From contig NZ_JADDXR010000002.1 in assembly GCF_015330125.1 (NCBI RefSeq), positions 4,662,685 to 4,726,684 of the forward strand: a stretch of 64,000 nt of DNA. The letters are read 5' to 3'. Numbering within the stretch: the first letter of the stretch is position 1; each line of letters opens with the position of its first letter. The notes below the pieces were generated by a model. The model ran no database searches. It was not told the DNA's origin and saw only the letters and a program-made list of their open reading frames with translations. This document shows positions 18,692-26,530 of this stretch, piece by piece. Source of the DNA: Zobellia nedashkovskayae. Its GTDB lineage: Bacteria > Bacteroidota > Bacteroidia > Flavobacteriales > Flavobacteriaceae. The translations under genes and the position numbers were made by a program.

Positions 18692-21097
18692 GTGAACAAG
18701 CATATTAAAAAAGTAGCAGTCATTGGATCCGGAATTATGGGTAGCGGCATTGCTTGCCATTTCGCAAATATCGGAGTAGAAGTGTTGTTGCTCGATATCG
18801 TTCCAAGAGAATTGAACGATAAAGAAAAAGCAAAAGGTCTAACACTAGAAGACAAGATAGTACGTAACAGGTTGGTAAACGACTCATTAACGGCAGCCTT
18901 GAAATCTAAACCTTCACCAATCTATCATCAAAAATTTGCATCGCGTATCTCAACGGGAAACCTTGAGGACGATATTGCAAAAATCAGTAAAGTAGATTGG
19001 ATTATTGAGGTTGTGGTAGAACGTCTTGATATCAAGAAAATGGTTTTCGAAACTATCGAAAAACACAGAAAACCTGGTACCTTGATTACGTCTAATACCT
19101 CTGGTATTCCTATTAAATTTATGTCAGAAGGTAGAAGTGATGATTTCCAAAAACATTTCTGCGGAACGCATTTCTTTAATCCGGCACGTTACTTAAAATT
19201 GTTCGAGATAATTCCTGGTCCTGAAACTTCTCAAGAAGTTCTTGATTTCCTTAACGGATATGGAGAACAGTTTTTAGGAAAAACTTCAGTAGTTGCTAAA
19301 GACACCCCTGCATTTATTGGAAACCGGATTGGTATTTTCAGTATTCAAAGTCTTTTTCACACCGTGAAAGATATGGGCATGACTATTGAAGAGGTTGATA
19401 AACTTACAGGTCCTGTTATTGGCAGACCTAAGTCAGCCACCTTCAGAACTGTTGATGTAGTTGGTCTAGATACTTTGGTGCATGTTGCCAACGGTATTTA
19501 TGAAAACTGTAAGGACGATGAACGATTAGAGCTGTTTAAATTACCTGGTTTCATCAATACGATGATGGAGAGTAAATGGTTGGGAAGTAAAACCGGACAA
19601 GGGTTCTACAAAAAATCAAAAGATAAAGACGGTAAGACAGAAATCTTAACGTTGGATTTGGACATCATGGACTATCGTGCCAAGAAAAGTGCCAAGTTCG
19701 CTACACTAGAGCTTACCAAAACCATTGATAAAGTGGTTGACCGTTTTGCCGTATTAGTTGGTGGAAAGGATAAAGCTGGAGACTTCTATAGAAAGAGTTT
19801 CGGTCAGTTATTTGCCTATGTATCGCACAGAATTCCTGAAATAACAGATGAGCTTTATAAAATTGATGATGCCATGAAAGCTGGTTTTGGCTGGGAACAT
19901 GGGCCTTTCCAAATTTGGGATGCTGTTGGTTTAGAAAAAGGACTTGAATTTATTAAAGCAGAAGGTTTAGAGGCCGCTGCTTGGGTACAAGAAATGAAAG
20001 CTTCAGGAAACGAAAGGTTTTATTCTGTAAAAGATGGAGCCACTTATTTCTATGACATTCCTAAAAAATCTGCAGAAAAAATACCAGGTCAAGATGCTTT
20101 TATCATTTTAGATAATATCAGAAAGACCAAAGAGGTATATAAAAATAGTGGTGTAGTTGTTGAAGATTTGGGTGATGGCATTTTAAATGTTGAATTCCAA
20201 TCTAAAATGAACACTATTGGCGGTGACGTACTTGCCGGTCTTAATAAAGCCATTGATCTTGCCGAGAAAGATTTTCAAGGTTTGGTTGTTGGTAACCAAG
20301 CGGCAAATTTCTCCGTAGGCGCCAATATTGGAATGATTTTCATGATGGCCGTTGAGCAAGAATATGATGAGCTTAACATGGCTATTAAAATGTTCCAGGA
20401 TACAATGATGCGTATGCGTTACTCATCTATTCCAACTGTTTCTGCTCCTCACGGTATGACCCTTGGTGGCGGATGTGAGCTTTCACTTCATGCAGATATG
20501 GTAGTAGCTGCGGCCGAAACCTATATTGGTCTTGTAGAATTTGGTGTTGGTGTTATCCCTGGCGGTGGTGGCTCAAAAGAGTTTGCTGTAAGAGCACAGG
20601 ACACGTTCAAAAAGAACGATGTTGAATTGAATGTCTTACAGGAATATTTCCTGACAATTGGTATGGCCAAAGTTTCAACTTCAGCATATGAAGCTTATGA
20701 TTTAGGTATTCTTCAGCATGGCAAAGATATCGTGGTGGTGAACAAAGACCGTCAGATTGCAACTGCAAAAGCACACGCAAAATTAATGGCTGAATCAGGA
20801 TATACGCAACCGGTTAAACGAACAGATATTAAAGTACTTGGTAAACAAGCTTTGGGTATGTTCTTAGTGGGTACGGATTCTATGGAAGCTAGCCACTACA
20901 TAAGTGAGCACGATAAGAAAATTGCAAACAAATTGGCCTATGTAATGGCTGGTGGCGATTTATCGGAGCCTACTATGGTAAACGAACAATATCTATTGGA
21001 TTTAGAGCGAGAAGCTTTCTTGTCGCTTTGTACCGAACGTAAAACACTTGAGCGTATCCAACACATGTTAAAGACAGGTAAACCTTTAAGAAATTAA
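18692..21097 (+). CDS. fadN: 3-hydroxyacyl-CoA dehydrogenase/enoyl-CoA hydratase, FadN type
   Basis: An 801-residue bifunctional beta-oxidation enzyme starting with GTG. The dehydrogenase domain comes first (NAD-binding GSGIMGSGIACHFAN at 11-25; FCGTHFFNPARYLKLFEIIPG near 157), and the hydratase/crotonase domain is C-terminal (PHGMTLGGGCELSLHADMVV near 587, then the GVIPGGGGS oxyanion region). This order is the reverse of E. coli FadB and matches Bacillus FadN, as does the gene order fadN-fadA-fadE. It hydrates enoyl-CoA and oxidises the 3-hydroxyacyl-CoA. It lies 22 bases after marR, so it is probably in the same transcript. Unusually, 431 bases with an unrelated gene separate it from fadA. 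Confidence 0.92.
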   Translation: MNKHIKKVAVIGSGIMGSGIACHFANIGVEVLLLDIVPRELNDKEKAKGLTLEDKIVRNRLVNDSLTAALKSKPSPIYHQKFASRISTGNLEDDIAKISKVDWIIEVVVERLDIKKMVFETIEKHRKPGTLITSNTSGIPIKFMSEGRSDDFQKHFCGTHFFNPARYLKLFEIIPGPETSQEVLDFLNGYGEQFLGKTSVVAKDTPAFIGNRIGIFSIQSLFHTVKDMGMTIEEVDKLTGPVIGRPKSATFRTVDVVGLDTLVHVANGIYENCKDDERLELFKLPGFINTMMESKWLGSKTGQGFYKKSKDKDGKTEILTLDLDIMDYRAKKSAKFATLELTKTIDKVVDRFAVLVGGKDKAGDFYRKSFGQLFAYVSHRIPEITDELYKIDDAMKAGFGWEHGPFQIWDAVGLEKGLEFIKAEGLEAAAWVQEMKASGNERFYSVKDGATYFYDIPKKSAEKIPGQDAFIILDNIRKTKEVYKNSGVVVEDLGDGILNVEFQSKMNTIGGDVLAGLNKAIDLAEKDFQGLVVGNQAANFSVGANIGMIFMMAVEQEYDELNMAIKMFQDTMMRMRYSSIPTVSAPHGMTLGGGCELSLHADMVVAAAETYIGLVEFGVGVIPGGGGSKEFAVRAQDTFKKNDVELNVLQEYFLTIGMAKVSTSAYEAYDLGILQHGKDIVVVNKDRQIATAKAHAKLMAESGYTQPVKRTDIKVLGKQALGMFLVGTDSMEASHYISEHDKKIANKLAYVMAGGDLSEPTMVNEQYLLDLEREAFLSLCTERKTLERIQHMLKTGKPLRN

Positions 21098-21107
21098 TTA
21101 TAAATAA

Positions 21108-21117
21108 GTATTGAGAT
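21108..21117. repeat. Left arm of a 10-bp inverted repeat around the four-helix gene
   Basis: GTATTGAGAT here is the exact reverse complement of ATCTCAATAC at 21490-21499. Between this arm and the gene lies an imperfect tandem repeat, GAGATATTAGA then GGGAAATTAGA, at 21113-21137. The arm begins 10 bases after the fadN stop. Confidence 0.7.
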
Positions 21118-21141
21118 ATTAGAATTGGGAAATTAGATATA

Positions 21142-21489
21142 ATGCATAAAGTAGAAAATTTAAAAATAATGAAGAAGGCTATTGAATTAGCTAAATCCAT
21201 TTATCTACTAGCAGCTGATTTGCCTTCCGAAGAAAAATACGGGCTAGTTTCTCAAATTAAAAGATGCTCTGTATCAATTCCTTCAAATATAGCCGAAGGA
21301 GCTGGTAGAAATTCGCAAAAAGAGTTTAAACATTTTTTGAGTATTGCAAATGGTTCAGCTTTTGAACTTCAAACTCAGTTAATACTCTTAATCGAATTAA
21401 ACTTAATAAAAAAAGAAAAAGTAAAACCAGTAATTGACGTTTGTGTTGAAATTCAAAAAATGAATTATTCGTTTCAAAAAACATTATAG
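21142..21489 (+). CDS. Four-helix-bundle protein (S23/IVP-like)
   Basis: A 115-residue all-helical protein of the family first seen encoded in 23S rRNA intervening sequences (also the fold of the Avd accessory protein of retroelements). Diagnostic features are the helix AIELAKSIYLLAADLPSEEKYGLVSQIKRCSVSIPSNIAEG split by Pro, the SIPSNIAEGAGRNSQKEFKHFLSIA motif at about 48-72, and ELQTQLILLIELNLI. Function is unknown; nucleic-acid binding is suspected because of basic faces and rRNA association. It sits in the same orientation inside the fadN-fadA gap, flanked by inverted repeats, so it looks like an inserted cassette and not a fad gene. No 23S rRNA is nearby. Confidence 0.88.
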   Translation: MHKVENLKIMKKAIELAKSIYLLAADLPSEEKYGLVSQIKRCSVSIPSNIAEGAGRNSQKEFKHFLSIANGSAFELQTQLILLIELNLIKKEKVKPVIDVCVEIQKMNYSFQKTL

Positions 21490-21520
21490 ATCTCAATACA
21501 ATAAACTCAATACTCAATAC
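21490..21520. repeat. Right arm of the inverted repeat, with three CTCAATA copies
   Basis: ATCTCAATAC at 21490-21499 pairs with the left arm at 21108-21117. CTCAATAC then recurs at 21506-21513 and 21513-21520, so the right side has three copies of the 7-base core CTCAATA. The last copy ends 8 bases before the fadA ATG. Confidence 0.7.
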
Positions 21521-21528
21521 CATTTAAA

Positions 21529-22719
21529 ATGAAAACTGCATATATAGTTAAAGCATACAGAACGGCTGTCGGAAAAGCTCCGAAAGGTGTTTTTAGGTTT
21601 AAGCGGACAGATGAGCTCGCCGCAGAGACCATTGAATACATGATGAAAGAATTGCCCGATTTTGATAAAAAACGCATTGATGATGTTATCGTTGGTAACG
21701 CAATGCCAGAAGGGTCGCAAGGTCTGAACATGGCTAGATTGATCTCATTAATGGGTTTAGACATTGTTGATGTTCCCGGAGTTACAGTGAATCGATTTTG
21801 TTCTTCAGGTATAGAAACTATTGGTATTGCCACTGCAAAAATTCAATCGGGAATGGCTGATTGTATCATAGCCGGTGGTGCTGAAAGTATGAGTTCTGTA
21901 CCTATGACGGGATATAAAACTGAATTGAACTACGATTTAGTAAGTGAAGGTCATGAAGATTATTACTGGGGTATGGGTAACACCGCCGAAGCTGTAGCGA
22001 ACGAGTACAAAGTATCTCGTGAAGACCAAGATGAGTTCGCTTATAATTCGCACATGAAGGCTTTAAAAGCCCAGGCGGAAGACCGTTTTCAAGATCAGAT
22101 TGTTCCTATTGAAGTAGAGCAAACTTATATTGATGAAAATGGAAAAAAAGCCACTAGAAAGTATACGGTAAACAAAGATGAGGGACCAAGAAAAGGAACT
22201 TCAATAAAGGTTTTAAACAAATTGCGCCCAGTTTTTGCTGCTGGTGGAAGTGTTACTGCAGGTAACTCATCACAAATGAGTGATGGTGCAGCTTTTGTAA
22301 TGGTTATGAGCGAAGACATGGTAAAAGAATTGAATCTTGAACCTATTGCACGTATGGTAAACTATGCAGCTGCAGGTGTGCCTCCTAGAATTATGGGTAT
22401 TGGTCCAATCGCGGCTATTCCAAAGGCTTTGAAGCAAGCAGGTTTAAAACAAAATGATATTGAATTAATTGAGTTGAACGAGGCATTTGCTTCGCAATCA
22501 CTTGCCGTAATTCGTGAACTTGGTCTGAACAAGGATATCGTGAACGTAAACGGAGGTGCTATAGCACTGGGTCATCCATTAGGCTGTACAGGAGGTAAAT
22601 TATCCGTACAACTATTCGATGAAATGAGAAAGCGAAATATGCAAGGTAAGTACGGTATGGTAACCATGTGTGTGGGTACAGGGCAAGGTGCTGCCGGTAT
22701 TTATGAATTTTTGAACTAA
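21529..22719 (+). CDS. fadA: Acetyl-CoA C-acyltransferase (3-ketoacyl-CoA thiolase)
   Basis: A 396-residue thiolase that cleaves 3-ketoacyl-CoA with CoA in the last step of beta-oxidation. The acyl-accepting Cys lies in VNRFCSSGIETI near residue 90, the general-base region in NGGAIALGHPLGCTG near 347, and the second catalytic Cys in TMCVGTGQGAA near 383. Length and motifs are standard for the FadA type. It follows fadN in the fadNAE order after the inserted four-helix gene and is followed by fadE after 30 bases. Confidence 0.95.
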   Translation: MKTAYIVKAYRTAVGKAPKGVFRFKRTDELAAETIEYMMKELPDFDKKRIDDVIVGNAMPEGSQGLNMARLISLMGLDIVDVPGVTVNRFCSSGIETIGIATAKIQSGMADCIIAGGAESMSSVPMTGYKTELNYDLVSEGHEDYYWGMGNTAEAVANEYKVSREDQDEFAYNSHMKALKAQAEDRFQDQIVPIEVEQTYIDENGKKATRKYTVNKDEGPRKGTSIKVLNKLRPVFAAGGSVTAGNSSQMSDGAAFVMVMSEDMVKELNLEPIARMVNYAAAGVPPRIMGIGPIAAIPKALKQAGLKQNDIELIELNEAFASQSLAVIRELGLNKDIVNVNGGAIALGHPLGCTGGKLSVQLFDEMRKRNMQGKYGMVTMCVGTGQGAAGIYEFLN

Positions 22720-22749
22720 TACAAGACAACTAACATTAAGTATAAAACT

Positions 22750-24546
22750 ATGAGCAAAGAAATTCTACGCGGCGGTCAGTTTTTGGTAAAAGAGACCAAC
22801 TGCGAAGACATCTTCACTTTAGAAGATTTAAGTGAAGAGCAAAAGATGATGCGTGACAGTACCAAAGAATTCGTTGATCGCGAACTTTGGGCACATTGGG
22901 AGCGCTTTGAGAAGAAAGATTACGCCTATACAGAAGAATGTATGCGTAAAGCAGGCGAACTTGGACTTTTAAGTGTTGCCGTTCCTGAATCATATGGCGG
23001 AATGGGCATGGGCTTTGTTTCTACCATGTTGGTCTGTGATTATATTTCTGGAGCTACAGGTTCATTTAGTACAGCCTTTGGTGCACATACAGGTATTGGT
23101 ACTATGCCAATTACGTTGTATGGAACGGAAGAGCAAAAACAAAAATATGTTCCAAAATTAGCTTCTGGCGAATGGTTTGGTGCCTATTGTTTGACGGAAC
23201 CTGGTGCAGGTTCTGATGCCAATTCCGGTAAAACAAAAGCGGTACTTTCCGAAGATGGAAAGCATTACAGCATTTCCGGACAAAAAATGTGGATTTCAAA
23301 TGCTGGATTTTGCAGTATGTTTATTGTTTTCGCAAGAATTGAAGATGATAAGAATATCACAGGATTTATTGTTGAGAACAAACCTGATAACGGTATTACA
23401 TTTGGTGACGAAGAAAAGAAATTAGGTATTCACTCCTCCTCTACTCGCCAAGTGTTTTTCAGCGATACAAAAGTACCTGTTGAAAATATGCTTTCTGAGC
23501 GTGGCAACGGGTTTAAAATAGCCATGAATGCTTTAAATATTGGTCGTATTAAATTAGCGGCAGCTTGTTTAGATGCCCAAAGAAGAATAATAAAAGAAGC
23601 GGTTGTTTATGCCAATGAGCGTATTCAGTTTAAAACGCCAATTATGAATTTTGGTGCTATTAAAGCAAAAATTGCTAATATGGCTACCAATGCATATGCG
23701 GGTGAATCTGCTAGTTATCGTGCCGCCAAGAATATTGAAGACCGCATTGCTATCCGTGAAGCGGAAGGTAATACGCATCAAGAAGCTGAATTGAAAGGTG
23801 TTGAAGAATATGCCATAGAATGTTCTATCTTAAAAGTTGCTGTTTCCGAAGATGTTCAAAACACAACGGACGAAGGTGTTCAGATTTTTGGAGGAATGGG
23901 CTTTAGTGCCGATGCTCCTATGGAGAAAGCATGGAGAGATGCTCGTATTGCGCGCATCTACGAAGGCACCAATGAGATTAACAGAATGTTAGCTGTTGGA
24001 ATGCTTGTGAAGAAAGCAATGAAAGGCCATGTTGATTTATTAGGTCCTGCATCTGCAGTTGGTGAAGAATTAATGGGAATTCCTTCTTTTGATACGCCAG
24101 ATTTCTCCGAACTTTTTGCTGAAGAAAAAGATTTGATCAAGAGATTGAAGAAAGTATTCTTAATGGTTGCCGGTAGCGCCGTCCAAAAATATGGTCCTGA
24201 ATTAGAAAAACATCAGCAATTAATGCTTTCTGCGGCAGATATTCTTATTGAAGTATATATGGCGGAAAGTACCATATTGAGAACTGAGAAAAATGCTAAA
24301 CGTTCTGGAGAGGATTCTCAAAAAACTCAGATAGCAATGTCTAGATTATATCTATACAGTGCTACCGAGACTATTATTCAAAAAGGTAAGGAAGCTATTA
24401 TCTCTTTTGCCGAAGGCGATGAACAACGCATGATGCTAATGGGCTTAAAACGTTTCACTAAATACACGAATAATCCTAATGTAGTAGCACTACGTACGGA
24501 AATAGCGGACAAAGTTGCCGCTGATAATGCATATACTTTTGATTAG
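22750..24546 (+). CDS. fadE: Acyl-CoA dehydrogenase, long FadE (Bacillus-type)
   Basis: A 598-residue FAD-dependent acyl-CoA dehydrogenase performing the first oxidation of beta-oxidation. The core carries the FAD/substrate motifs YCLTEPGAGSDANSGKTKA near 140 and GQKMWISNAGF near 177, and the C-terminal catalytic region QIFGGMGFSADAPMEKAWRDARIARIYEGTNEINRM near 380-416. About 190 extra C-terminal residues form a helical domain as in VLCAD and Bacillus FadE (about 594 residues), which supports a long-chain substrate. It closes the fadNAE cluster and ends at a strong terminator. Confidence 0.94.
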   Translation: MSKEILRGGQFLVKETNCEDIFTLEDLSEEQKMMRDSTKEFVDRELWAHWERFEKKDYAYTEECMRKAGELGLLSVAVPESYGGMGMGFVSTMLVCDYISGATGSFSTAFGAHTGIGTMPITLYGTEEQKQKYVPKLASGEWFGAYCLTEPGAGSDANSGKTKAVLSEDGKHYSISGQKMWISNAGFCSMFIVFARIEDDKNITGFIVENKPDNGITFGDEEKKLGIHSSSTRQVFFSDTKVPVENMLSERGNGFKIAMNALNIGRIKLAAACLDAQRRIIKEAVVYANERIQFKTPIMNFGAIKAKIANMATNAYAGESASYRAAKNIEDRIAIREAEGNTHQEAELKGVEEYAIECSILKVAVSEDVQNTTDEGVQIFGGMGFSADAPMEKAWRDARIARIYEGTNEINRMLAVGMLVKKAMKGHVDLLGPASAVGEELMGIPSFDTPDFSELFAEEKDLIKRLKKVFLMVAGSAVQKYGPELEKHQQLMLSAADILIEVYMAESTILRTEKNAKRSGEDSQKTQIAMSRLYLYSATETIIQKGKEAIISFAEGDEQRMMLMGLKRFTKYTNNPNVVALRTEIADKVAADNAYTFD

Positions 24547-24576
24547 TATATAACTCAAGTGTTTGTTGTTATAACT

Positions 24577-24605
24577 AAAAAGCACCCCAATGGGGTGCTT
24601 TTTTT
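24577..24605. terminator. Bidirectional terminator between fadE and the GH15 gene
   Basis: Symmetric hairpin: AAAAAGCACCCC at 24577-24588 and GGGGTGCTTTTT-type arm at 24592-24605 around a 3-base AAT loop. A-run on the left and T-run on the right let it act on both strands between the convergent genes. Confidence 0.93.
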
Positions 24606-24625
24606 ATTTGGCATTACTACGAAGT

Positions 24626-26428
24626 TTAGCTCCGCATAGATTCTTTAATATCTTCGGTACTTTCTTTCTTAGCGAAGTTCACAGCACATTCAATTAAAGC
24701 CAAATGTGAGTAAGCTTGCGGGAAGTTACCCAATAACCTTTTTGTTTTAAAATCCAAATCTTCACTAAAAAGACCCAAATGGTTACTGTAGCTCAATAAT
24801 TTCTCAAATTGCTCCAGCGCTTTATCGTGCTCTCCTATTTTAAACAGACTATTTACATACCAAAAAGTACAGACTGTAAAAGAAGATGAAGGTAAACCAA
24901 AATCGTCTTCATTTTTATAACGGTATAAAAGACCCTCGTTACTTAAATCTCTACCAATTGCCCTTACCGTACTTTTAAAACGCTCATCGGAAGCTTCTAC
25001 GCAACCGTAAGATTCCATAAGTAAAACAGAAGCGTCTAAATCTTTAGACCCATAAGATTGGGTATAAGCTCCAACTTCTTCGTTCCAAGCATTTTTATAA
25101 ATATCATTCCAGATTTCTTCACGTAATGGCTCCCATTTTTCTATTTTGTGCTTTTTACCAAGCATTTCAGCTACTTTTATTGCTCTATCTATAGCTGTCC
25201 AACACAATACTTTGGAAAAAGTAAAGTGCCTGTCTTCGGTACGGAACTCCCATATTCCCTTATCTGCTTCATGCCAGTGGTTTCCAACAATCCATACAAT
25301 ACCTTTGGTAATGGACCATAAATCTTCTCCGTTTTCTATATCCACACTAAACTTTACCATCTGTTCATAAATGACATCCATTAAAATACCATAGATATCA
25401 TTTTGTTTTTGATGATAAGCAGCATTACCAACACGTACAGGTTTTGAACCCTTATAGCCACTTAAGTGCTCCAGCGTTTCCTCGGTTAATTTTTTCTCTT
25501 TGTTTATTCCGTACATAATCTGCAGTTTCTCTGCCTTGTCAGGAATTAAATCGATAATAAATTTCAAGTAACGCCTAGCAACATTCTTATGACCAAGCTC
25601 TGAAACTACTTTTATAACCATAGAGGCATCACGAATCCAGCAAAAGCGGTAATCCCAGTTCCTCACCTCACCTATGGTTTCTGGCAAAGAAGTGGTTGCT
25701 GCAGCCAATACGGCACCTGTTTTATCATAACTCAAAAGCTTCAAGGTTAATGCACTTCTTGAAATTTCTTCATTAAATTTCTTATAAGTCGGTGTTTTAG
25801 CAGACCAATTTAACCAATACACCTTTGTACTCTGTAATTCTAAATAGGCCTTAGCTGCTGTAGTTGGAAATATTTTTTCGTTATACCCCAACAAGAAAAA
25901 ACCATCTTCGGTAAGCGTCAGTTCTTTGCCTTCTAGTACAGCTTCCTTATCAAAAGAAGTATAGAGAAAAACAGTATCAAACCTAACGTCACGCGTTAAG
26001 CTGGCAATAAAATCTTTTTTGATGTAACTTTTTGTTTCACCGGCAGCATATTCCAACTTAGGGTCATAAACCACTTTAAATTTGGGAGTACCTTCAACCA
26101 ATTTTATATATCTAATAAATTCTGGAGGAGCTACGTATGTACCATCTTCTTTATGATACCGCGGCATAAAATCATGGATTTCAAAACAGTCATCACCATT
26201 TGTGAACGTTGTTATTAAAATACAAGTACGTGGTTCATACTTTTGGTCTATAGTATATGAATCGTCTACCAACACTTCAAAACTGCCTCCTATTTCCTCA
26301 TCTAAGAGCTTTGCAAACACCGACGGTGAGTCAAATTCTGGCAAACAGCACCAATCTACGCTCCCAGTTTTAGATATTAACGCTGCGCTTCGGCAATTCC
26401 CTATTATTCCGTAGTCTAAATTATCCAT
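24626..26428 (-). CDS. Glycoside hydrolase family 15 (glucoamylase/trehalase-like)
   Basis: A 600-residue cytosolic-looking GH15 protein: no signal peptide, starts MDNLDYGIIGNCRSAALISKTGSVDWCCLPEFDSPSVFAKLL, which is the N-terminal beta-sandwich signature of bacterial GH15. The (alpha/alpha)6 barrel shows NWDYRFCWIRDASMVIKV near 265 and GNHWHEADKGIWEFR near 395, where the catalytic acid Glu of the family lies. Bacterial members of this layout include trehalases as well as glucan hydrolases. Its divergent position to a fused trehalose synthase/phosphatase suggests trehalose turnover, but glucan hydrolysis remains possible. The 102-base gap shared with the synthase gene holds a palindrome AATAATATTATT and a GGGTAA-10-TTACCC inverted repeat. 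Confidence 0.9.
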   Translation of the reverse strand: MDNLDYGIIGNCRSAALISKTGSVDWCCLPEFDSPSVFAKLLDEEIGGSFEVLVDDSYTIDQKYEPRTCILITTFTNGDDCFEIHDFMPRYHKEDGTYVAPPEFIRYIKLVEGTPKFKVVYDPKLEYAAGETKSYIKKDFIASLTRDVRFDTVFLYTSFDKEAVLEGKELTLTEDGFFLLGYNEKIFPTTAAKAYLELQSTKVYWLNWSAKTPTYKKFNEEISRSALTLKLLSYDKTGAVLAAATTSLPETIGEVRNWDYRFCWIRDASMVIKVVSELGHKNVARRYLKFIIDLIPDKAEKLQIMYGINKEKKLTEETLEHLSGYKGSKPVRVGNAAYHQKQNDIYGILMDVIYEQMVKFSVDIENGEDLWSITKGIVWIVGNHWHEADKGIWEFRTEDRHFTFSKVLCWTAIDRAIKVAEMLGKKHKIEKWEPLREEIWNDIYKNAWNEEVGAYTQSYGSKDLDASVLLMESYGCVEASDERFKSTVRAIGRDLSNEGLLYRYKNEDDFGLPSSSFTVCTFWYVNSLFKIGEHDKALEQFEKLLSYSNHLGLFSEDLDFKTKRLLGNFPQAYSHLALIECAVNFAKKESTEDIKESMRS

Positions 26429-26530
26429 TCAATAATATTATTGATTCAATTGGGTAACGTATTGTAATTACCCTTCTTTTTCACGAAATTTAGAGAAATT
26501 AAATATAAAACACCGCAAAATATCCAATTT

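Noticed and set aside
26431..26473. AATAATATTATT and GGGTAA/TTACCC as firm operators
   Set aside because: Short, AT-rich and without a second copy or a known regulator; kept only as a remark in the neighbouring entries.
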